DNA of 17,979 nucleotides. Origin: Anthropogastromicrobium sp050944455. GTDB lineage: Bacteria > Bacillota > Clostridia > Lachnospirales > Lachnospiraceae. The translations under genes were made by a program, and so were the position numbers. The first letter of the stretch is position 1. Each line of letters opens with the position of its first letter. This document shows positions 6,647-13,611 of the stretch, one piece after another. The stretch lies in assembly GCA_050944455.1 (NCBI GenBank), contig JBMNRC010000035.1:1-17979 (forward strand), in the 5' to 3' direction. The notes below the pieces were generated by a model. That model ran no database searches. It saw only the letters and a program-made list of their open reading frames with translations, and was not told where the DNA came from.

Positions 6647-6670
6647 GGTTTCCCGGTTCCGCGGGAAACC
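6647..6670. other. 8-bp hairpin in the leader of the FAD oxidoreductase gene
   Basis: GGTTTCCC (6647-6654) pairs with GGGAAACC (6663-6670). A shifted pairing of CCCGGTT with AACCGGG over the same bases is also possible, so the leader may have two alternative folds. Confidence 0.35.
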
Positions 6671-6713
6671 GGGAGTCTCCACAGGGATTCTCCACAATAA
6701 GGAGGCCGCTGAT

Positions 6714-6734
6714 ATGGATGGGAGGCAGGAATGA
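6714..6734 (+). CDS. Possible 6-codon leader peptide (MDGRQE)
   Basis: An ATG at 6714 has AGGAGG at 8-nt spacing (6700-6705), a better ribosome binding site than that of the next gene. Its frame is ATG GAT GGG AGG CAG GAA TGA, and the stop overlaps the start codon of the FAD oxidoreductase gene as ATGA. This is the usual layout for translational coupling. It may be chance; the peptide has no recognisable content. Confidence 0.3.
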   Translation: MDGRQE

Positions 6735-7897
6735 AGAGAGCGGACGCAGTGGTAATCGGCGGAGGGATCATCGGATGCTCCACAGCCTATTATCTGGCCA
6801 GGGAAGGTCTTCATCCCGTCGTGATTGAGCGGAACGGGATCGGCGAGGGAACTTCCGGCGCGTGTGACGGCTTCATCATGCTTCAGACGAAAAAGCCGGG
6901 GCTCCCGCTCAGGATGGCCATGAGCAGCGCGAAGCTGTACGCGGGCCTCACGGAGGAGCTCGGATACGATATCCAGTACCGGAGGCCGGGCGGGCTGGTC
7001 CTGATCGAAACCGAAGAGATGAAAAAGATCATGGAAGGCGTCGTTGCGAAGCAGATCCGCGAGGGCATGGAGGTCGAGTTCATTGGAAACCAGAAGATCC
7101 GCGAGCTCGAACCGCTGGTTTCGGAGAAGATCCCGGCGGCCGTGTACAGCGATCTCGACGGGGACGTCAGCCCGATCTACACCACCAGGGCATTCGCCAG
7201 AAAGGCGGCGGACCTCGGCGCCGAAATCCTGACGCACACGCCGGTCACCGGCGTCCATATCGAAAACGGTGAGGTGGCCGGTGTCCTGACCCCGGACGGC
7301 GAAATCCGGACGGAAACCGTTGTCAACTGCGCGGGCGTGTGGTCGCCGGCGGTCGGGGCGATGATGGGGACTCCCATCCCGGTGAAGCCCCGCCGGGGGC
7401 ATCTCGTGGTGAGCGAGGCGGTCGCCAGAGTGCTGCGGCACGAGATTACGGACGCCAGGTACATCGCCATCAAACACGATCCGGACATGGTTAAAAGAAC
7501 GTTGGACCCGACGTTTAAGCTGGGCATCAGCCTGAGCATGGAGCAGACGGAAAACGGAAACTTCCTGATCGGGAGCGCGAGGGAATTCGCGGGCTACGAT
7601 ACCGACTGCCGTTTTGACATCATCCGGGGGATCTGCGAATACTCGACGCGGTTCTTCCCGGCGCTGCGGAACCTGAACATCATCCGCACTTTCGTCGGGA
7701 TGAGGCCTTACTGCGAGGACGGCGTGCCGATCATCAGCCCGGTCAGCACGATACAGGGAGCCTATATCGCGACGGGCACCGAGGGCGACGGCATCGCGCT
7801 GGCGCCGATCACCGGCAGGACGATCATGGAGATGATCCTGCACAGAGAGACGGAATTCGATATGACGCCTTTCTCCTACGACCGGTTTGTAAAGTGA
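6731..7897 (+). CDS. FAD-dependent amino-acid/amine oxidoreductase, beta (DAO-type) subunit
   Basis: A 388-residue protein of the D-amino-acid oxidase/glycine oxidase (DAO) family. The FAD dinucleotide-binding motif is G10-G-G-I-I-G15 with the ribose-binding Glu at E33. The GEGTSGACDGFI segment after it is the usual flavin-contact loop, and the C-terminal GMRPYCEDGVPIIS...ATGTEGDGIALAPITG block is typical. With the next two genes it forms the layout of heterooligomeric dehydrogenases such as hydrogen cyanide synthase HcnABC, opine oxidases, D-hydroxyproline dehydrogenase and sarcosine oxidase, in which this subunit oxidises the amine or amino acid and electrons pass to the iron-sulfur partners. 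Spacing to the next gene is 10 nt. GGGAGG precedes the ATG. The substrate is unknown. Confidence 0.88.
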   Translation: MKRADAVVIGGGIIGCSTAYYLAREGLHPVVIERNGIGEGTSGACDGFIMLQTKKPGLPLRMAMSSAKLYAGLTEELGYDIQYRRPGGLVLIETEEMKKIMEGVVAKQIREGMEVEFIGNQKIRELEPLVSEKIPAAVYSDLDGDVSPIYTTRAFARKAADLGAEILTHTPVTGVHIENGEVAGVLTPDGEIRTETVVNCAGVWSPAVGAMMGTPIPVKPRRGHLVVSEAVARVLRHEITDARYIAIKHDPDMVKRTLDPTFKLGISLSMEQTENGNFLIGSAREFAGYDTDCRFDIIRGICEYSTRFFPALRNLNIIRTFVGMRPYCEDGVPIISPVSTIQGAYIATGTEGDGIALAPITGRTIMEMILHRETEFDMTPFSYDRFVK

Positions 7898-7907
7898 GGG
7901 CAGACAG

Positions 7908-9353
7908 ATGAGCAGAATAGAGCAGCATCCTATTTTGGAATATCACAAGGGAAAGCCGGTGACTTTTACCTTTGACGGAAAGGAAATGCGGGGATACGAG
8001 GGAGAGTCCGTCGCCTCCGCGCTGCATGCAGCCGGCGTCCGCAAGCTCCACGACAGCGAGGTCAAAAAGAGGCCCCGCGGGCTGTTCTGCGCGATCGGCA
8101 ACTGCTCGTCCTGCCTGATGAGGGTGGACGGACGGGAGAACGTCCGGATCTGCATTGAACCGCTGCGCGAGGGCATGAAGGTCGAATCGCAGAAAGGGAA
8201 AGCGGTTCTCCGGCCGGCGGGATCCCTCCCCGGAAGCATCCGGGAGGAACCGGCGCAGACCGCGGACGTGCTGATCATCGGCGGCGGCCCCGCCGGGCTG
8301 AACGCGGCGCTGGAGAGCGCGAAACACGGCCTCTCGGCGATCGTCCTGGACCGCAACCAGGTCCCGGGCGGGCAGCTCTGCAAGCAGACCCACAAGTTTT
8401 TCGGCTCCGAGAAGGCGAAAGCCGGCACCCGCGGGTTTGTGATCGGGCAGGAGCTGGAGTCTGAGCTGGAAAAATCCGACAAGGTCAGGATCTGTACCGA
8501 AACGACGGCGCTGGGCTATTTCAGGGACGGCACCGTGATGGCGGAGTGCCGGGGACAGGTTCACATCTACCGGGGAAGAGCCGTGGTGATCGCCACGGGA
8601 GCGTCCGAAAAAACGCTGATTTTCCCGGGGAACGACCTTCCGGGAGTTTGCGGGGCGGGAGCGGTCCAGACGCTGATGAACCTGGACGGCATCCTCCCGG
8701 GGCAGACCGCGGTGATGGTCGGCGCGGGAAACATCGGGCTGATCGTCAGCTACCAGCTGCTTCAGGCCGGGGTGAAGGTGGCGGCAGTTGTCGAGGCCGC
8801 GCCGCATTTCGGCGGCTACGAGGTTCACGCGAACAAGATCAGAAGGGCCGGCGTCCCGATCCTGACCAGCCACACCGTCAAATACGCGTTCGGCGGTGAA
8901 AAGCTGGAGGGCGTGGTGATCACGGCGCTGGATGAAAAGTTCAGGCCGGTTCCGGGGACGGAACAGACGATCCGGGCGGATCTTCTGTGCATGGCCGTAG
9001 GGCTCTCCCCGATGACGGAGATGTTCTTCCAGGCCGGCTGCGAGATGAAATTTGTTCCCCAGCTCGGCGGCTACGTCCCCCGCATCGACGGGTATCACCG
9101 CACCACGGTGAAAGGCCTGTACGCGGCCGGCGACGCCGGCGGCGTCGAGGAGGCCACGAGCGCGCAGCTCACCGGCCGGATCGCGGCGCTTTCCGCGGCG
9201 GCGGACCTGGGCGCGGCTCCTGACTTCGACCGGGAGTATAAGGCGTACGCGGATGAGCTCTCGGAGCTTCGGGCGGGCCCGATGGGAGGAAAGATTCTCT
9301 CGGGACTCGAAAAGATGAAGGAAGAGGGGTGTGTCGATTATGCAAAAGCCTGA
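7908..9353 (+). CDS. 2Fe-2S/FAD oxidoreductase, alpha-type subunit of the amine dehydrogenase complex
   Basis: A 481-residue fusion. Residues ~17-105 are a 2Fe-2S ferredoxin-like domain (HcnA or SoxA N-terminal type) with C61-x4-C66-x2-C69 and C82. Residues ~120-440 are a pyridine-nucleotide/FAD disulfide-type oxidoreductase fold: G125-G-G-P-A-G130, the VVIATGASE strand, a second Rossmann motif G272-A-G-N-I-G277, and the closing GLYAAGDAGGVEEATSAQLTGR FAD-binding strand. In related enzymes this subunit takes electrons from the DAO-type subunit. Unlike many HcnB/OoxA-like proteins it lacks the C-terminal CxC...CxxxxC (BFD) iron-sulfur domain; that domain is found in the next gene instead. It overlaps the next gene by 14 bp. 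Confidence 0.88.
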   Translation: MSRIEQHPILEYHKGKPVTFTFDGKEMRGYEGESVASALHAAGVRKLHDSEVKKRPRGLFCAIGNCSSCLMRVDGRENVRICIEPLREGMKVESQKGKAVLRPAGSLPGSIREEPAQTADVLIIGGGPAGLNAALESAKHGLSAIVLDRNQVPGGQLCKQTHKFFGSEKAKAGTRGFVIGQELESELEKSDKVRICTETTALGYFRDGTVMAECRGQVHIYRGRAVVIATGASEKTLIFPGNDLPGVCGAGAVQTLMNLDGILPGQTAVMVGAGNIGLIVSYQLLQAGVKVAAVVEAAPHFGGYEVHANKIRRAGVPILTSHTVKYAFGGEKLEGVVITALDEKFRPVPGTEQTIRADLLCMAVGLSPMTEMFFQAGCEMKFVPQLGGYVPRIDGYHRTTVKGLYAAGDAGGVEEATSAQLTGRIAALSAAADLGAAPDFDREYKAYADELSELRAGPMGGKILSGLEKMKEEGCVDYAKA

Positions 9354-10140
9354 CGCATGCGCGGTGGACGAAAAGGTTCTGGCTGAGCTGCCATCGGAGG
9401 AAAGGCGGAAAAAAGGTCCCTACGCCCTGATCGAGTGCTTTCAGCATATCCCCTGCAACCCGTGTTCGACTTCCTGCCGGTTCGGCGCGATCCTTCCGAT
9501 GAAGGATATCAATGAGCTCCCGAAGGTGGATTACTCCCGGTGCACCGGCTGCGGCCTGTGCGCCGCCCACTGCCCGGGGCTCGCGATTTTCATTATCAAC
9601 GAGGCTTTCTCAGAGACGCAGACGGAGATCCTGATGCCGTTTGAGTACCTTCCGCTCCCGGAGAAGGGAAGCGAGGTAGACGCGGTGAACCGGGACGGCG
9701 TCACCGTAACCCGCGCGACGGTTAAAGAAATCCGCAGGTTCCCGGACCGGACGACCCTTGTGGGCGTCATCGTGGACGACGCTTACGCGCAGGTCGTGCG
9801 GGGGATCAGGATCCCGACCATGCAGGACGGGCTGATCAGGGACGGCGAACCCGAAAACGTGAAGATTGACGAGAGCATCGTGTGCCGGTGCGAGGACATC
9901 GACATGGATACGCTTCAGAAACTGATGGATGAAAACCATCTTTCCATCAACGACCTGAAGCTGGAGGCGAGATTCACCATGGGTCCCTGCCAGGGCAAAA
10001 CCTGCACGGCGCTTCTGGTTCAGCAGCTGTCGGCGAGACTTCATATCCCGCCGGAAAAGCTCAAGGGACCGAGGTACCGCCAGCCGGTCAAACCTGTCCG
10101 GATCGGCGAGGTCGCCGGCTATCCGCCGGAGCAATCCTGA
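9340..10140 (+). CDS. 4Fe-4S ferredoxin plus BFD-like 2Fe-2S protein, third subunit of the amine dehydrogenase
   Basis: A 266-residue protein. Cysteines 33, 39, 42 and 46 form one cluster of ligands, and C68-x2-C71-x2-C74-x3-C78-P is a classic 4Fe-4S motif. The second half has C182-x-C184 and, 32 residues on, C217-x4-C222 (GPCQGKTC), the signature of a BFD-type 2Fe-2S domain. It probably carries electrons from the two flavoprotein subunits to a cellular acceptor, perhaps ferredoxin or NAD in an anaerobe; the acceptor is inference. I take the ATG at 9340 (AGAGGGG 10 nt upstream) rather than the GTG at 9331, which has no usable spacing. It is translationally coupled to the alpha-type gene by a 14-bp overlap and is followed by a 302-nt untranslated gap. 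Confidence 0.85.
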   Translation: MQKPDACAVDEKVLAELPSEERRKKGPYALIECFQHIPCNPCSTSCRFGAILPMKDINELPKVDYSRCTGCGLCAAHCPGLAIFIINEAFSETQTEILMPFEYLPLPEKGSEVDAVNRDGVTVTRATVKEIRRFPDRTTLVGVIVDDAYAQVVRGIRIPTMQDGLIRDGEPENVKIDESIVCRCEDIDMDTLQKLMDENHLSINDLKLEARFTMGPCQGKTCTALLVQQLSARLHIPPEKLKGPRYRQPVKPVRIGEVAGYPPEQS

Positions 10141-10442
10141 GCGGCAGCGTTTCACAAAACCGGCGGCTCATGAAGCCGGCAGCGTGACACCGCGAAAGCA
10201 TCATGTCACTGAAACGGCGGTGTAAAACCGCAGAGGTCGGGCCGCGGCTGTGCCGCTGCCTTACGCCGCCGGCTGGCCGCAGTTCATCTGCGGCAGAATA
10301 TTTCACGGCTGACGGATCTGATCTTATCCGTGGCGGCCATCCGTCAGCCGTTGAATCCACCGGGCCGCTGCAAGGCATACCGCGAAGAAGGTTCCGACGG
10401 AGAGGAATCCCGCGGATGCGTCAGACGAGAGGAGGCAATCCT
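10141..10442 (+). ncRNA. Intercistronic region with serial hairpins, candidate structured RNA
   Basis: This 302-nt gap between co-directional genes holds a run of perfect stems: 10160-10164/10175-10179; GTGACA/TGTCAC at 10184-10189/10204-10209; GCGGT/ACCGC at 10217-10221/10227-10231; GCGGC/GCCGC at 10244-10248/10252-10256; GCCGCAG/CTGCGGC at 10276-10282/10288-10294; and a 13-bp stem at 10305-10317/10339-10351. CGTTTCA (10148-10154) pairs with TGAAACG (10210-10216) and encloses the first two as a three-way junction. ACACCGC (10187-10193) can instead pair with GCGGTGT (10217-10223), which would break two of these stems. I recognise no known riboswitch class. The GC richness of the genome makes some stems expected by chance. 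Confidence 0.35.
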
Positions 10443-11162
10443 ATGAGTTACGCACAGGGAGGCAGACTGGTTTACGGCTTCAAGATCGGTGTCCTGATGC
10501 TGGACACGTACTTTCCGAGAGTACCGGGCGATATCGGGAACGCGGAAACTTTCGATTTCCCGGTGCTGTACAAGCACGTGCAGATCCCTCCGGATGAAGT
10601 GGTACTGCGGCTGAAGGACAGCGACGTGTCCGTCTTCATCGAAGCCGCAAAAGAACTGCAGAAGCAGGGAGTGCAGGCTATTTTCACCAGCTGCGGATTC
10701 CTCGCGATGTTCCAGGACAAGATCAGGGAAGCGCTGGACGTTCCGTTTATCGCCTCCAACCTGATGATTATTCCCTTCGTCCGCAAGATGCTTCCGCCGG
10801 GGAAGGAAGTCGGCGTGATGACAGTCAATTCGGACACCCTGCAGCGGCGGCACTTCGCCGGCGTCGGGGCGGAAGACGTTCCCAAGATTGTCTACGGCCT
10901 GCAGACAGAGAGCGAGTTCACGAGCCAGATTCTGAAGAACAGCAGCAAGATGGATATCGACCTCTGTCGGAGTGAACATATCCGGGTGGCGGAAAAAATG
11001 ATGAAAGAACACCCGGATATCGGCGCCATCGTCCTCGAGTGCACCAACATGCCGCCGTACGCGGCGGACATCCAGAGAGTGACCGGCGTGCCTGTTTTTG
11101 ATATCTGTTCGCTGATCCGGTATATCCACAGTATTCTTTCACAGCCAACCTACGCCGGATAA
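10443..11162 (+). CDS. Aspartate/glutamate racemase-superfamily protein
   Basis: A 239-residue protein of the Asp/Glu racemase superfamily (which also includes hydantoin racemases, maleate isomerases and arylmalonate decarboxylases). These PLP-independent enzymes use one or two cysteines to move a proton at a carbon acid. Two candidate catalytic cysteines are visible: C84 in TSCGFLAMF and C200 in VLECTNMPPYA. The N-terminus IGVLMLDTYFPRVPGDIGNA is shared with the paralogue at 17370. The start is ATG 10443 with GAGGAGG upstream; an in-frame extension back to 10203 is untranslated-looking sequence. It lies between the FAD/Fe-S dehydrogenase and the importer, which suggests it prepares a substrate stereoisomer or acts on a product. 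Exact reaction unknown. Confidence 0.82.
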   Translation: MSYAQGGRLVYGFKIGVLMLDTYFPRVPGDIGNAETFDFPVLYKHVQIPPDEVVLRLKDSDVSVFIEAAKELQKQGVQAIFTSCGFLAMFQDKIREALDVPFIASNLMIIPFVRKMLPPGKEVGVMTVNSDTLQRRHFAGVGAEDVPKIVYGLQTESEFTSQILKNSSKMDIDLCRSEHIRVAEKMMKEHPDIGAIVLECTNMPPYAADIQRVTGVPVFDICSLIRYIHSILSQPTYAG

Positions 11163-11194
11163 CAGGAATTCAGATATAGATAAGGAGGATTACT

Positions 11195-12427
11195 ATGATG
11201 AAAAAATCGAATCGGGTCACCAGCATTACCCTTGCGGCCAGCCTGGCCGTGACAATGATCGGATTCGTTCCGACAGCTGCTTTTGCCGAGTCTGAGACGG
11301 AAGAGGAAACCGAGACCGCCGAGGCGGAAACGTTCGGGTTCACAGGTGATATCACTCCGTCGGTCGACGAGATCAAGGTCGGAAATGTCAACCCGCTGAG
11401 CGGCGACAGCGCTCTGTACGGCACCGACCAGCAGAGAGGCTTCGGCATGGCCATCGAGGAGATCAACGAGATGGGCGGCGTCTACGGCGCGACCATCACT
11501 CTCGACGACTACGATGACCAGGGCGACGCGCAGAGGGCGGCGCAGGGCGCGCAGAAGTACGCTGACGACGACAGCTATTACGCGATCATCGGTTCTTCGC
11601 TGTCCAACGCGACCCTTGCCATGGCTCCGATCATTGACGACGCCGGAATCGTCGAGATGGTTGTCTCCTCGAGTTCCCCGTCCCTGCACGACTGCAGCGA
11701 CTACTTCTTCCGCATGGCTGTCCAGGATGACCAGGTCGGCCCGCAGATGGCCAAGGCGATCATGGACAAGGGCTACACGAACATCGAGGTTCTGTATCCG
11801 AACAACGATTTCGGCATCAACCTCGACACCAACCTTGAGGCCTATGTGGAAGAGAACGGCGGAACCATCGTCAATTCCATCGATTACAACGCGTCCGACC
11901 AGGACTTCACCGCGATCTGCACCACGGTCAAGAACGATGCTCCTGAAGCTGTCGCCCTGTGCGGCACCGTGCAGGATTCGTCCCTTCTGATCAACCAGCT
12001 CAGGGCTGCCGGCGTCGACGCGTTCCTGATGGGCGGCACTTCGCTGTACAACAGCAAGGCTCTGGAGATCGCCGGCGACAACATGGAAGGCGTGGGCTGC
12101 ATCTCAGTCTACATCTCCTCCAACCCGGATGAGAAAGTCCAGTCCTTTGTCGAGAAATACAACGAAAAGTACGGGGAGACCCCGGACGCCTTCGCGGCCA
12201 TGGCTTACGACGAGGCTTACGTTTTCGCGATCGCCTGCGGACACGCGATGGAGGCGAATGACGGCGAGCTCACCAGGGAAGGCATCATGGAAGCCCTGAA
12301 GGAAACCAATTATGACGGCGTCACCGGAACCGTCACCTTTGACGACACCAACGAGTGGGTCCGCGATTACCTGGTTCTGGAAGTCGTGGACGGCGAGTTT
12401 GTTCTTTCCGACGATACGGAAGAATAA
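11195..12427 (+). CDS. Branched-chain amino-acid-type ABC transporter substrate-binding protein (LivJ-like)
   Basis: A 410-residue Periplasmic_binding_6/LivJ-type protein. After a signal peptide (MMKKSNRVTSIT, hydrophobic core, cleavage likely after A31 in TAAFA) comes an acidic linker (ESETEEETETAEAE), then the binding domain: VNPLSGDSALYGTDQQRGFG, IEEINEMGGVYG, AIIGSSLSNATLAMAPI, VVSSSSPSLHD. It captures the ligand for the LivHMGF importer encoded next. No lipobox cysteine is present, unlike most Gram-positive binding proteins. Proteins of this class bind amino acids, amides, urea or aromatic acids, so leucine should not be assumed. The start is ATG 11195 behind GGAGG; ATG 11198 is an equivalent alternative. 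A 278-nt gap with hairpins follows. Confidence 0.9.
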   Translation: MMKKSNRVTSITLAASLAVTMIGFVPTAAFAESETEEETETAEAETFGFTGDITPSVDEIKVGNVNPLSGDSALYGTDQQRGFGMAIEEINEMGGVYGATITLDDYDDQGDAQRAAQGAQKYADDDSYYAIIGSSLSNATLAMAPIIDDAGIVEMVVSSSSPSLHDCSDYFFRMAVQDDQVGPQMAKAIMDKGYTNIEVLYPNNDFGINLDTNLEAYVEENGGTIVNSIDYNASDQDFTAICTTVKNDAPEAVALCGTVQDSSLLINQLRAAGVDAFLMGGTSLYNSKALEIAGDNMEGVGCISVYISSNPDEKVQSFVEKYNEKYGETPDAFAAMAYDEAYVFAIACGHAMEANDGELTREGIMEALKETNYDGVTGTVTFDDTNEWVRDYLVLEVVDGEFVLSDDTEE

Positions 12428-12705
12428 CGCGCAACACGACCAATCCAGGTTATCCGGCAGAGCACCGCGGGAAACAAACTGCGGGCTCACCGGAGACCGG
12501 GAACGGGAAGCGGCGGTATTCTGTTCCGGCCGGCTGCCAGGCTGAGAGCGCGGGAACTGAACGGCGCACGGACAGGCAGCCGGAACCGGCGAAGAACCGT
12601 TCCGTCAACCGGACTGAAGGCGCGCGGACGGGGAACCGGCGGAGGAGGGTGATTCCTCCGCTGCCGGAAGCCCGGCCGTGCTTTATCTGTTGAAAGGCGG
12701 TGCTT
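12428..12705 (+). other. Hairpin-rich gap between the binding-protein and permease genes
   Basis: No credible coding. An 8-bp stem, GCGGAGGA at 12639-12646 against TCCTCCGC at 12654-12661, has a 7-nt loop and no T-run. A 9-bp stem, CCGGCTGCC at 12530-12538 against GGCAGCCGG at 12575-12583, has a 36-nt loop. Stem-loops at this position often stabilise the binding-protein mRNA so that it is made in excess over the permease; that role is inferred. Confidence 0.4.
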
Positions 12706-13602
12706 ATGGCAGTATTTGTACAGCAGGTCGTCAATGGCCTGGCACAGGGCGGAATTTACGCGCTGATTGCCATCGGCTGGACCACCGTGTTCGGCATCGT
12801 GGGAGTCATGAACTGGACCCACGGTGAGGTATACATGCTCGGCGCCTACATCGGCTATTTCCTTACCACCTACGGCGGGCTTCCGATGGTTCCGGCGCTT
12901 CTGATTTCAATGGGCGGCGGCGCACTGATCGCGATGCTGGTCGACCAGATCGGATATGTGCCCCTGCGCAAAAAGGGAACGCTTGCCAAATCGGGTTTCA
13001 TCACCGCGCTCGGCCTTTCGACCTTCCTGCGGTATTCCGCGAACGCGGCTTTTTCGGCGGATCCGAGGGCGTATCCCAGCCTGATGGATTACCATCCGAT
13101 CACGCTTTTCTCGATCGGGGGAACCGAGATCACCATCAATTCACTCCATCTGATTATCCTGATCGGCACGTTCATCATCATGATCGCGCTGCAGCTTTTC
13201 TTCACGAAAACAATCACCGGCAAGGCAATGCTTGCGGGTTCACAGGATATGGGCACTCTGGCGCTGATGGGCGCGAACTCCGAAAAGCTGATCAAGGTCA
13301 CCTTCGCGATCAGCGGAGCGCTCGGCGCGGCGGCAGGCTTCTTCATGGGCATGCTTTACATGATTTTCCCGACAATGGGCGCTCTGGCCGGTCTGAAAGG
13401 CTGGGCCTGCGCGATTCTCGGAGGAATCGGCAGCATCACGGGATCGCTGGTCGGCGGCATGCTGATCGGCATCGCGGAAACCCTGACGTCCGGCTTTATC
13501 TCCACCGGATACAAGGACGCGATCAGCTTCGTCATCATGATCCTGGTGCTCCTGATCAAGCCGACCGGGCTCATGGGATATACATTCGAAGAGAAAGTCT
13601 GA
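12706..13602 (+). CDS. Branched-chain amino-acid-type ABC transporter permease (LivH-like)
   Basis: A 298-residue, strongly hydrophobic membrane protein with about eight transmembrane segments. It starts MAVFVQQVVNGLAQGGIYAL followed by IAIGWTTVFGIVGVMNWTHG, the hallmark opening of LivH permeases. The GALGAAAGFFMGMLY segment and the GLKGWACAILGGIGSITGSLVGGMLIGIAETL loop are the conserved EAA-like region contacting the ATPases. It forms the heterodimeric channel with the next gene product. I chose the ATG at 12706 (AAGG eight bases upstream) over a GTG at 12700. The next gene follows after 9 nt. Confidence 0.92.
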   Translation: MAVFVQQVVNGLAQGGIYALIAIGWTTVFGIVGVMNWTHGEVYMLGAYIGYFLTTYGGLPMVPALLISMGGGALIAMLVDQIGYVPLRKKGTLAKSGFITALGLSTFLRYSANAAFSADPRAYPSLMDYHPITLFSIGGTEITINSLHLIILIGTFIIMIALQLFFTKTITGKAMLAGSQDMGTLALMGANSEKLIKVTFAISGALGAAAGFFMGMLYMIFPTMGALAGLKGWACAILGGIGSITGSLVGGMLIGIAETLTSGFISTGYKDAISFVIMILVLLIKPTGLMGYTFEEKV

Positions 13603-13611
13603 GGTAGCAAA

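Noticed and set aside
6488..6734. Open frames of 66-70 codons between the hydroxyacid dehydrogenase and FAD genes
   Set aside because: They run through a strong terminator hairpin and have no conserved features. Only the six-codon end of one (6714-6734) has a good ribosome binding site.
6617..9098. Long minus-strand open frames (408 and 424 codons) opposite the FAD and 2Fe-2S/FAD genes
   Set aside because: They mirror the real genes, have no recognisable motifs and have no good ribosome binding sites.
10203..10442. An 80-residue N-terminal extension of the racemase-like protein
   Set aside because: The frame is open, but the extension is Arg/Pro-rich and unlike the family. A strong GAGGAGG site places the start at 10443, and the paralogue at 17370 starts at the equivalent point.
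10141..10442. Cobalamin or glycine riboswitch
   Set aside because: The hallmark conserved boxes of these classes were not found; only generic stems are visible.
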